DNA from: Cytospora piceicola
Taxonomy: Eukaryota; Ascomycota; Sordariomycetes; Diaporthales; Cytosporaceae
Direction of reading: 5' to 3'
DNA: 64,000 nucleotides
NCBI GenBank assembly: GCA_023375675.1
Contig: JALQBC010000005.1
Span: 806,001-870,000, forward strand
The stretch's first letter is position 1, and each line of letters opens with the position of its first letter. Below, in pieces: positions 44,605 to 55,402 of this stretch. The notes beneath the pieces are model-generated. The model did not search any database. It worked only from the letters and a program-made list of their open reading frames with translations, and had not been told where the DNA came from. Position numbers and translations under genes: made by a program.

Positions 44605-46009
44605 ATGGCTACTATCCCCAAGCCCGGCCCGGCGAACCTCACGCCTGGCGCAGGGCTAGATGAATGGCTTGAAGAGGCAAAGCAATGCCACTATCTGCCC
44701 GAGTCCGTTATGAAGCAGCTTTGTGAGATGGTGAAGGAGGTTCTCATGGAGGGTATGTCATACTGAGGAAAGATAGGGCAAGGCCCATGTCTGTCCAGGC
44801 TGTGCTGACCCTCTCACCTTCACAGAGTCAAACATACAACCGGTGGTGACTCCCGTTACAATCTGCGGAGATATCCACGGCCAATTCTATGACCTGCTCG
44901 AGCTCTTCCGAGTCGCCGGTGGAATGCCCGGCGAGACCAATGTGCAAGCACCTCAGACCGCCACCACCGTCATAACTTCAGAAGACATCGAGCCCCCAAC
45001 TGAGATCACAAACCCTAAGCTGAAGAAGAAGATAAAGCAATCTAAGGCGCCTGGTGACGAAGGAGATGACGCCGGTGGTGAAGACGCGGAGGACGAAGCT
45101 AATGCATCGACTGAAAGTGTTGCGAGACCGGGAAGTGATCTGGCCGGCGCACCAGCTGATGGGCCATCACAGTCGGCCGACACTCGATTTGTGTTCTTGG
45201 GAGACTTCGTCGACCGTGGTTATTTCAGTCTTGAGACCTTTACTTTGCTGATGTGTCTCAAAGCGAAGTAAGTAGCTCACTTTCGACCAGTGCCTGAAGA
45301 CCTCTCCGCTCACATGCTTGCAGATATCCCGACCGTATCGTCCTCGTCCGCGGCAACCACGAGTCCCGGCAGATCACCCAAGTCTACGGTTTCTACGAGG
45401 AGTGTCAAACAAAGTACGGCAATGCGTCGGTCTGGAAGGCCTGTTGCCAGGTTTTCGATTTCCTCGTCCTCGCTGCAATCGTAGATGGCACCGTCCTTTG
45501 TGTTCACGGTGGTCTTAGCCCCGAGATCCGGACTATAGACCAGATCAGGGTTGTCGCCCGAGCGCAGGAGATTCCTCATGAGGGTGCCTTCTGTGACTTG
45601 GTATGGAGCGACCCTGAAGACATTGATACGTGGGCTGTGAGTCCCCGTGGTGCTGGCTGGCTCTTTGGCGATAAAGTTGCCACCGAGTTCAACCATGTCA
45701 ACGGCTTGCAGACTATTGCGAGAGCCCATCAACTAGTAAATGAGGGTTACAAGGTCAGTCTATTTTATGCTCTAGATCGCCAGTTTGGCTTTGTTGCTGA
45801 TATCGATTCACCCACAGTTCCATTTCCCAGAGAAATCCGTCGTGACCGTCTGGTCTGCCCCCAACTACTGCTACAGATGCGGCAATGTGGCGTCCATCAT
45901 GACTGTCGACGCAAACCTGGATACCAAGTTCAGCATCTTCTCGGCCGTGCCCGATGATCAACGTCACGTTCCCGCAGGTCGCAGGGGACCGAGCGACTAC
46001 TTCCTTTAA
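44605..46009 (+). CDS. PPG1: Ppg1-type PP2A-like Ser/Thr phosphatase catalytic subunit
   Basis: Metal-dependent phosphatase of the PP2A/PP4/PP6 group. Model: 44605-44752, intron 44753-44825, 44826-45267, intron 45268-45323, 45324-45753, intron 45754-45817, 45818-46009; 403 residues, in frame. Catalytic signatures are all present: GDIHGQ (64-69), [44 protein letters not shown] and [12 protein letters not shown]. The C-terminal DYFL matches the tail whose Leu is methylated in PP2A. The protein is about 95 residues longer than PP2A because of an acidic, Ser/Ala-rich insert between [10 protein letters not shown] and [13 protein letters not shown]. Assignment to Ppg1 instead of Sit4 or Pph3 rests on the N terminus ([16 protein letters not shown]) and that insert, from family knowledge. 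In yeast Ppg1 acts with the Far/STRIPAK complex. Confidence 0.88.
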
Positions 46010-46835
46010 CCTAACTTCATCTCTCTTTTCCTGGCTTCTGTAGATTCTAAGGGGTCCATTGTACATTGCGGAAGGCGTTTGGGATACAATATGGCCTCGT
46101 TGTATAAATAGGGTGGAAGAGCTACTTTGCCGGCTGCATTTTGATTGATACCCCCTCCACGGGAAGAGGGCTTGAAACAGGGGTTACGTGAATGAGGATA
46201 CTTGTATGACTTAATCCGCCACGTCGTACCGAAATATTCCGATCCCTTCTCCAGTGTGTTCCTGATTGACATCCGCAGTCATTAGGTAGAAGCCCTCGAA
46301 GAGTGGCATGCGCAAAGACTACCAGATTGACCGCCTACTGCTAGGTTTAAGCAACAAACCGAATTTCCATACGTCAATCTCCCCTACCGAGTATGTAATA
46401 TTCCAAGCCTTGATGGTGAGTACACATGTATTTCAATGTCTTGGAGGGCGAACGTGGCCAATGAATGTATAAATGAATAGCTTTCAGGCCATCCTTTTCC
46501 TACCAGTATGGCGTTGTATTACTACTCGACAATTGCATATGGACAACGAATGGCCCCACAAAGTGCCGATGTCTAGATAGGCAGGGTAGGCAATGACTGG
46601 GACATGTCTCTCATGCTGGGTATACAGTCGGTTCCTGCTGAATTGGCAGTCTTAACTCCTGCGGTGTTCGCAGAAGTAGTCCTCCGGTATTTACCACGGC
46701 AAAATTAGCTCTCGTCCGCATAGCGTGTAGAATTATATTGTATATCTGGATCTCATGAACAGGAAAACCTCTAGCAATCTCCGAGATTCTAATCTTCTAG
46801 AAGCTTTTCCCCACCCAAATCATTTTCCCAAATTC
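46010..46835. other. Intergenic space between converging PPG1 and reductase
   Basis: 826 bases with two 3' ends; no gene or repeat seen. Confidence 0.6.
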
Positions 46836-47936
46836 TTAACCCAGGAATGGCAACAGACTCTTGACCGTGTCAACCATACTGTTCTCCAATGGCAACCACT
46901 CGAAGCCCAACAGCTTGGTCGTCTCGGAGTTATCGATCTTGAAGATCTGGTTCTCCGGAGGATAATCACCTCCCTTGACATCCTCAGCCGGCAGCTTGTC
47001 CTTCAACTCGGGGAAGTTCTTCCTCACAACGTCCAAAATAGCCTTGTTGGAGAAGAAACCGGCCGTAGCAAACAGCCTGTGCCCGCCGAGCTCGGGCTTC
47101 TCGAATGCCAGAACATGCGCCTTTGCAACATCGCGAACGTCTACCCAGTTGAACGTGACAGTGTCAGGGATGGTGTCGCCCTCCTTCCATTTGCCCTGCA
47201 CGAGGGCGACGAGCCGCGCGTTGGACGTGTTGATGCTCGAAAGGTCGGCGAGGTGATGAACGACGGGTCCGAAGACCATGGGCGGGTTCACGGTCACGAG
47301 GTCGAACTTGACGCCGCTGGACTTGTCGTTGACAAAGTCCCAGGCCGCCTTTTCGGCGAGCTTCTTGGACGCCCGGTACGCGGTGGCTGCGTCCTTGTGG
47401 ATGTCCTCGATGGTCACGGGGTTCCACGACTTCTCGGTGAAGGTGGTGTTGGGGTCGTTGGACTTGGCGGCGTCCAGGATTGCGGCGAACGACGAGGTTA
47501 CCACCACGCGCTTCACGCCGGGGGCGGACTTGGCAATGGCCCGGAGGATCCCGGTGGTGCCGATGACGGCCGGGTCGATCAGGTCCTTCTGGGGGTCGGT
47601 GACGTTGAAGTGGAATGGGGAGGCTGTGTGGAGGACGACCTCGAGGCCGGGGGTCTTGACGACCTCGTCGAAGGCGCCTGGCTGGGCGATGTCAGGCACG
47701 ATGACTGTCTCCAGGCGGTCCTTGCCCAGGCTGGAGTGGGCATCGTGGATCTTCTGTGCTTTGTCCTGGGACCGGACGGTAGTCACGACTTGGTGGCCTC
47801 TTTCGAGCAGCTGCTCGAGGACATGAGCGGCAATGAAGCCGGAACCACCTGTAGTATATATATTCAGTAAAGCTTGTCCATCTTGATTAAATATGATAAG
47901 TTTCTAAAACATACCGGTGAGCAGAACTTTAGTCAT
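46836..47936 (-). CDS. NAD(P)-dependent extended SDR, GRE2/dihydroflavonol-reductase-like
   Basis: Reduces aldehydes or ketones with NADPH; the true substrate is unknown (yeast Gre2 acts on methylglyoxal and other carbonyls). Model: exon 1 47936-47915 (22 nt only), intron 47914-47849 (66 nt), exon 2 47848-46836; 344 residues, in frame. The tiny first exon encodes MTKVLLT, and the junction completes the nucleotide-binding motif TGGSGFIA (7-14). The catalytic triad is Ser in VVVTSSFAA (~126), Tyr and Lys in YRASK (Y165, K169). Other family landmarks are TVNPPMVFGP, FNWVDVRDVAKAHVLAFE and KLLGFEWLPLE near the end. Length matches the family. No neighbouring metabolic genes point to a pathway. Confidence 0.9.
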
Positions 47937-50900
47937 ATTGTATGATTCTTTCTACCGATTTCAGGAGGCGTGTTTTATAAGATAGTCAGGTTGAGTATCG
48001 TAGGTGTGTAGTAAAGGCTCAAGATGCGTTGACAATGGCTTGCTTCGTTAATGGGACTCTTACGGTCTCATGCTTATATAGTCCTGTATCCCACCCGAAG
48101 ACAAACTCATTACAAATGCATAACGAGTCCAGAAGGGCAGCTATCACCTCAAGTAACCCCACCGTCACGCACATTTCCGCTGCCGACACAAGACGTCATC
48201 GGCAATATGAGAGGGGGTCTTTCCTTTTATCGGCGATTACAGTCGGCAATGGACGTCGATGCTAACTTTAGAGGCATTGTTTCGTGGGATGGAGGATCAG
48301 TATTCAAGACCGCCGTCGGCGTTAAAACGCAACTTATTGGTGATCTGACTCAAGTCGGTTGCAATTCCCTTTCCCCCAACCGTCTGCATCTGAGGTCACA
48401 TAAGTTTGCCGAACGCACCGGTAACGTCTTGAGGGTTGAGACGGGAAAGGTGGGTGCTGGGGGGTGGGGGGTGGGTGTCCCGTAGCTTTCATATGAGGAC
48501 TTAACCCTGATGTTCAACAATGCCGTTCACTGATGTGCATGATCGCAAGGCTCGAGGACATCTCCTTCCTCAACTCAATATTGCAGCATATCCATTGCCA
48601 GGTCGCTAGGGCGCTTTCAGATTATTGAATGGTCCTGGACATTCGTGTCCATCTCTTCAATCCAGCCAGACGAGCTATGCACCAGCATTACTCGCGTCTT
48701 CAACCACACGCACCACGCCTGGCTTCACACCACAGCGTGAACGGCACTGAACGCGACCCAGAAGCCCTCTTCAGCTTGAAGATATGAATATGGACCACGT
48801 CAGACACCATGCTGAGATCTTCAAAAATCAATGAATGATCAGATGATGTCTTGTTCGGACCGTCCAGACATCGCACGCACCCAGAGTAGCTCACGCGGCC
48901 AGCTCGCTGAACAACCCAGTCTTACGACTCCGGAAGCTCCATAAGATCCAAGGCCCGTATCCTGATGGTCGATACACTATGGGCGTGTATTTCATGGACA
49001 TGGCCAATTTCCAATAGGTCAGACTATGGCGGGAGGGTGTCCCATGGGATGACACCCACGCGGGATGTTCTGTCGGACTAGGAATCAGGCGAGTGCTTCC
49101 TAGCCGTGAGGATAAACGGCCTAGCTTTCATGTCAATCATCATCTCATGGGTCTCGAAGACTGATCTCTTGAGCTACAGATCTCCCCTAGTTTATGCCTC
49201 TCTTGCCGAGGCAACACTCATCCCCGGGTACCTTCAAGGCGGACAACACAGCAGATGCAGTTCCCCCTCGGTACACTCCAAACATATATCCACAAACACG
49301 CTTTCGAGGGAGAATCCATTGCCTCCTATGGCTCATGCACCATGGTACCTCTATCATGGAATTGATGCCACCGCAACAACCCGCCAGTGGAGACCGTCTC
49401 ACACAGCAACGCAACTTATCGACGCCTTGCTGCCCTGAAGCCCGCGGCCAGGCAGCTTAGGAAACCCAAACAGCTACTTTTGTGGTGGTGGCTTCAATCA
49501 CGGCGCCTCTGGGGATCAACACTGCAGCATTAGTTATCGGCTTTACAAATGCGGCCTCTCGTCACATTATCAGCACGAACACTCACTCTGCAATGGGGGT
49601 CTGCAACCTCGTTGAGGCACTCTTGCGAGTAAAGAAAGAGGATGAGACTGCTGATCGTCAGCTCTATAGTGATCTTGCAATTCACAGCCTTCATGTGGCC
49701 AAAGCCAGTCAAGTAATGGCCTAGAGTCATTCCTCAATGTTGCTTGAGATCGAAAATGGGATCCATACGTTCGTACTTACGCAACAACTAGACAATACTC
49801 CCTAGTCGTCAAATATCTGGCGCCACCAACTCGGGCCTCCTATATCCAGACTCAATCAAGCTGGCGCTTCGGTCGACAATTCTTTCCTTGGAAAACACCC
49901 GCTTCCTCTTGTCCTGGGGCTACATACTTACTCGGGAGAGAATTCTTGAGGTCTCCAGCGATTCAATGCCGCCGGTTCTCTGGGAATCTTCTTCAGTACC
50001 AAGGAGAGGCTTCAGTACTCATCCTGTCGAGTCGATAAGTGGTCATCATGGCTGGCAAGTGGCTCTCTCACGCTTATTCACTCGTCTACGAGGCCTGTCC
50101 CCAGACTGCGACCAACGTGCCCCGAGATCGAGCCTTGAGTTTATGAGGACTGTCACTCTCGTATTCTCAGCAGGGCATACGTGTATTGCTGAATTACTTG
50201 TGGAAATTAAGGGGCATCACCAATGTTGTCGCGGGCTCAGCATCCTTCCAGTATGGAAGGATTGTGAGCGGATACACAAGTCCATAACATATCACTCGCA
50301 TCATCCAGTTGGCCACTACCTGGGTTTTCTTCTTTTACGTTCTTCGTTTATTCTGCCCTTGTTTCTTATTTATTTCCGATTCTGTTCTGGCCACTGACAG
50401 GCTTGTTTGATCCACGTTGGTTGAGTACGCTGTAACTGAGCGCCCACTCTGCAAAGGTACCGATACAAAGAAATACCCTTTGGTAATGTATTTCAGCCGT
50501 TTCTTGCATCTCACAACTGAAATCTGACAGATCAGGTCCGGCCCACCGCCAACACCCTCCCTAAATGGGGTTGAGGAAAAGCAAAATAACGATAACATAG
50601 CTGTCTCTGCGCGCTTAGGGTTACAGGCGGCCTAAGCGATCCGGTCGAAGAACCATGATGTATGCCATCCTCCGTGTTGCATATAACATTGGTCTGAAGT
50701 TGGTTAGGATCCTCAACACCCAGGTGCAACTGTCACTACATCCATCAGATTTGCTTTGCTTAATGCGGACAGTTAAGGGCAATGTCATGCCGGCCCCTTG
50801 CCTCTTCTAATATCGACTTTCGTACTACCGGATGCATGTCTTCTTATCCGATGCTGGCGTAGCTGATCAAGTGACAGCTGGTGGTGTGTAGTCTTGCAGA

Positions 50901-52343
50901 CCGCCATGACCAATGGCACCTTGAATTCGAAGGTTGATTGTTTAGGAGCTACAAGCCTACACGAGCATTCCGTTATGTGCACGCCGAATGCCGCGGGTTT
51001 CTTATTATCAGGGCTGTCGAGTTCCACAGAGCCGTCTGCAAGGCCTCTCCAATCTCGCGGTTGTATACATTACTTGCCTGAATGCAGCAGGCATTTGAAT
51101 GCACGACCTTTGCTTATTTCCAGTTGCCGCCTTTTCCACCAGAGTCATGTCTGCAAAGGGACAACGCAATTCGTCAAGCATGACTTTGCTATTCCGGTCA
51201 AAAGCACTCTTATTACTATAGTACATACTCCGCACTACTTTGCTTCAGATCTTGCGTCGTGCTTCCGGCCATGCATATTTGAACACAAGTATTTCGCCGC
51301 CCGCAGTCTATCCGGCCCCACACATCTGGTTCCCTTGCATGAAGTGGAGGAAGGTAGGTATGCCTCTCTGGATGAATGCGTGCGATCGACGCAACTCCGC
51401 CTGTGCACTGTGGATCGAACACGCATACTTCTGGGCATGGCCATGTCCAGATCCACGATTAGCGAAGAACCATTTACTCCGTCACAGGGGCCTGCTCTCC
51501 GGTGACTGAATAAGGTCGACGTCATGACATTCCTGGAATGGCAAGCATCAGTCGTGTGAGCTCCTACTTGTTCCCCAAACCTACGACGTTGCTGGCAAGG
51601 GCGCAGCAAGTTGGTTTTTCACGATGTCGAGCCCGCATTCTGGTGCCCTTATCAAAAAGAACTCGAAGAATAGGTGGGTTGCGTATTCCATCCCAGCACT
51701 TCCCACGGGGATGGGTCCCGCTGGGTTCCGGCGCATCATCTTGCGGTCAAACCTATAGTCTCAGCTGCTATGAGCATGGGTATTGATGAGTTTATACGGC
51801 TGACTTTGTAACGGTTTATAAAGATGGTTTACAGTCGTTTTTTGGGGTAATTCAATGAACCATATATGACAACTCAGCTGTTGCGGGTAAGAAATTCGTG
51901 GCCGATTTCTGCGGCTCAGACGGCTGAGAGAGATCGGTCATTTTCTCTCTCTGAGTCTGTATTTCTTTTGCATCCACGTCACGCGTGCTCTTGGCATGTC
52001 AGGAGATTCGCCCCGAGGGCGATAATCGGTCAAACACCCCCGCTGCCATCCCCCGGATGGAAGAGTGCTTGCTTCCGGTCAAGGCTGTCGGGTCCCTGCC
52101 GTCACGATGGCCGATCATACAAGCAAGGGCTACCGGAAACCTGCATGAACGACGATATGTGCTTGGGGCAGTAGTACCAAGGTCGGTGGGACGCGGGATT
52201 GGTTTTTTATCTATGGGATCCCACATCAAGTTTCAATACGTCGGATCGATACGTCGCTTATTTTTCAGCTCATGTGAGCAGGTGAAGCCGGAGCCACTCT
52301 ATCGAGGTTCCCCGAAGGAAGAATTATGATTACTGGCCTTGAA

Positions 52344-52376
52344 GGGGGGGGGGGACAGGCAGGCAGGCAGGCCTGC
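52344..52376. repeat. G homopolymer and (GGCA)n repeat
   Basis: Eleven G followed by about five GGCA units ending in GGCCTGCC. Confidence 0.9.
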
Positions 52377-52770
52377 CTTGAACAGGGTCACAGTAGATGG
52401 CTGTTGGCATTGAGGATGCCAGAATCCCATTGCAGGACTGCTTAGGGTGAGGACGAGTGACAGTCTGCCTTCCCGCTGCTTACACGCACCATGATTCCGT
52501 GGTCCAACTAGACAGAGGGGAGCTAGACGGAGGAAATACTTCCCACGCAATGTCTGCCAGAGCAGCAAGTCTATCCACACAAGAGGGAAGGCACATGGGG
52601 GCATCTGCCATCGAGGAGCCCTCTAGTCAACTCTGAGGCCCTACTTCGACCTGCTTCTCGCTGGCAAGACCTCCGAGGAGAAGCCCAAATTGGGTCGAAC
52701 AACCCAGGGACCCCAGGGCGTCATAAATCGTATCATGAAGGTCACCAAACTAGCGTGTGCTACCATGCAT

Positions 52771-53023
52771 TGTTGACATGTCTGGATTTCGTGTTGACAT
52801 AGATGGTGACCCCGTTAGTGCACCAGGCGATGGGCAACAACCGGGGGAGCAACACTACACCTTGATAGCTTGACTATCAGTCTACACTACGGGTATCCTT
52901 GTAGCTGAGGAACTGCCCTTGACTATCAGTCTACGCGGGGCCTGAGGCGCGCCAACGCTTGATAGTTTGTGAGTCACAAAGGTGTAAATCTAACTCCGGA
53001 TTGTATTGACGGGGGGTTCAACA
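52771..53023 (-). mobile_element. Candidate decayed LTR of a Copia-like retrotransposon
   Basis: The segment is bounded by TGTTGACAT (52771, and again at 52792) and TTCAACA (53017-53023), forming TGTTGA...TCAACA inverted ends like many fungal LTRs, 232-253 bp. On the minus strand, just upstream, a purine run (GGAGGGA) could be a polypurine tract. Short protein-like pieces (ELEIHSD, NNIVDMLTKRP) loosely recall the RNase H end of Copia polyproteins. It contains a 17-nt direct repeat. No target-site duplication or second LTR was found. Confidence 0.3.
52869..52934. repeat. 17-nt direct repeat pair
   Basis: CTTGACTATCAGTCTAC occurs at 52869-52885 and 52918-52934, 49 nt apart, inside the candidate LTR. 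Confidence 0.9.
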
Positions 53024-54089
53024 GCAAGTCCCTCCAAACGAGAGGACGCTTCGTCAACATGTCGACAATATTGTTGTCATTGTCGCCACTGTGGGAGTGA
53101 TGATGCTTCTGGTGATGCATACCTGCGGCCTCAATATCAGACCTGCGTCTGGCCCCATGAGTCGAGACCACGCCAGCTCGGCAATCTGAAGGCAAGTCAG
53201 ACTCGTCGCGCCCTCGGCGAGAGATTTGGAGTCGTTGGACGTCCGGCAATGACATGACTGGCCACCAATAAGGGAACTGCCGAGGTTTTTGCTGGATACG
53301 GCCAACAAGTTCGATCCGAGTGAATCTCTAGCTCATACATCGACGTCATTGGGTCAAGAAGGTGGTTTGGACAGGGACAAACGCGCTGGATTCAAGGCTG
53401 GCTAGTGGGCATCGTATTCAAGACGTAGAGGAAGCCTGACACAGCAAGCTTGAATCGTGACGACTCTGCGGGTATGGCAGGCCTCCCTCGTGGTCGCTCG
53501 TCTATCAGGCCGTCACGATGTTTGGTAACGACGCCATTGTGCGGTTTTGGTTCGGGGCATTACATCACACACATTGCAAATCCTCGAGGTATGCTTATTA
53601 ATAGGGAGCGAGCTCTTGAACGATCGAAAGCTAACGTCCTGCCGGATATGACATACCATTGCTTGCATCCCGCCCGGCTCAAAGTCTAGTATCATCTAGC
53701 TCCGCGACGGTTGGACAGTCGCTGTGGTTTGGTACATATATGGGTCGGTATAACAATTCTGGAAGACATGTACCTCAGATACATTGTCTCCATGTACCGC
53801 CTAGTCAGCAGCTAGACCAGGCGACAACTTTCTATAGTTGCTGCGAAAAGTGTACCATCCATGTGTTTTGGGCGAGGTCATCTGCTCAGTCATCGTTTCG
53901 TATCATGATTTGCAGCAGCAAACCAGCTCGAAGATCGCCAGGCAACTAGTGCAAGGCCAGAGCGTATCCCCCGTTGCTATTCCCGACTGCAGCACTCCCA
54001 GTGTGTTTTTTTGTCTTTCGACCCAGCCTGAAGACAATGATGGGATTTGTTTCCCAAGTGTTTGGCTTGTCGGGACTGGAAGGCCCTCA

Positions 54090-54113
54090 GCGTCGCTGCG
54101 TCGCTGCGTCGCT
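54090..54113. repeat. 8-nt tandem repeat
   Basis: Three exact copies of GCGTCGCT. Confidence 0.9.
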
Positions 54114-55377
54114 GAGGCGCAGGGTTCTGGTATAACCTGCATACCCCCGACCCAGCGGCCTGCAGGGAGCTCCTGTCCAAGGGCTGCAGCCCCTGGCCCT
54201 GGAGCTCGAGATTAGATTTGACGGCTGTGTCCCGGGGCTCGTCGAACCAACACGCAGCAAGCTCCCTGTCACATTGCAAAGTCGCGGCTGCGGCTGCGGC
54301 TGAGGCAGCGGCTATCTTCGCCTCGAGATGTTGGAGCACAGCAGCAGTCAGTGACGATGCTGTGACGCCGGGGCTTTCCCCTTCTCGCGTGACAAGACAG
54401 CTTTCAAGGACGTCATGGGCAGGATGGCCTGCTTGCTCGGTTTGCTTGGCTGTTGTAGGCTGTGATGTAAGTGAAACAGGCGAAGTGGAAGTGATGGAAT
54501 AGACTTTCGGGCCCGAGACTCGATGGAGACCACAGGGTCACCAGAACCTCGGCAGATCAACACACAAAGTACCTAGGCCTAGGCCTGTCATGTAGCTGCT
54601 ATGTGGTTTTCGATGTCCCAACAATAGTATCGAACACACGACGACGTCGGTGCTGACCCTGTTGAAGGGGACGACAGGCCCCAACCCCTTTCTCTCGTCC
54701 CTATAAATCCCCAGTTCTTTTCCCTGATCAATCTCCATATCGACAGGAAAAAGCTCGAACCGTACCATGGTACAGAGCGTTTGCTCGTCATTTAATGTTC
54801 CGCGCGGTGTTATCGCAAGTGGACCTACGAGGATGATGACGAAGAAGCGTGGGAGGAGCCACACCGTGGGGGTTCTGCCTGTTTTGCGATTCGAACATTG
54901 AATCTTGAACCTCTTATTTCTCCTTCTCTTTCTTTTCCGTCTGTGTTCCAGAATCCGTGGGGGCTGACAAAGGACATGACTAGGAGCAGTGTACACCATA
55001 GGGAAACTGATAAGTGTGAAAAATACATACACAGTAGCAGTGAGTTTCGGAGCCGAATCAAGCCCGTAGTAATGCCATCCTGCCTGTCAAAAGAAGCTTC
55101 TATCTGTGGTTAAGCCGAGGTTCGACTAGGATTGCTGCATCGTGGGGGGCTTTCTGCTCGGTTTCTCCCTTTGGCCTGAGCCCCGATACCGCAATGAACT
55201 GTTTTTCGAAACGGGTTTTATGTTTTGGAAGAAGTCGATAAGTAATATGGTTGCCTTGCCAATCCCAAAACAGACTGACCAAACAGAGGCATGAATCTCA
55301 CAAAGCGGCTAAACCATATTCGCATCTTCCCACACTAGTGTCGCCGGAAAGTAGATCCGGACACGTGTCGATCACGC

Positions 55378-55402
55378 GGGGGCTTTGACACGGGCTTTGA
55401 CA
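55378..55402. repeat. 12-nt tandem repeat
   Basis: GGGCTTTGACAC twice in direct tandem. Confidence 0.85.

Noticed and set aside
17442..48000. A functional 'mRNA quality-control cluster' (YRA1, TMA46, UPF3)
   Set aside because: The genes are tens of kilobases apart, on different strands, with unrelated genes between them; no evidence of a cluster.
49888..50397. 169-codon open frame, plus strand
   Set aside because: It opens at TTG and has mixed composition; the hydrophobic end comes from a T-rich tract.
54538..55032. 164-codon open frame, minus strand
   Set aside because: The opening codon is GTG; the first ATG lies within. A basic run and hydrophobic run exist, but no family, splice context or codon bias supports it. 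Kept as a possible orphan only.
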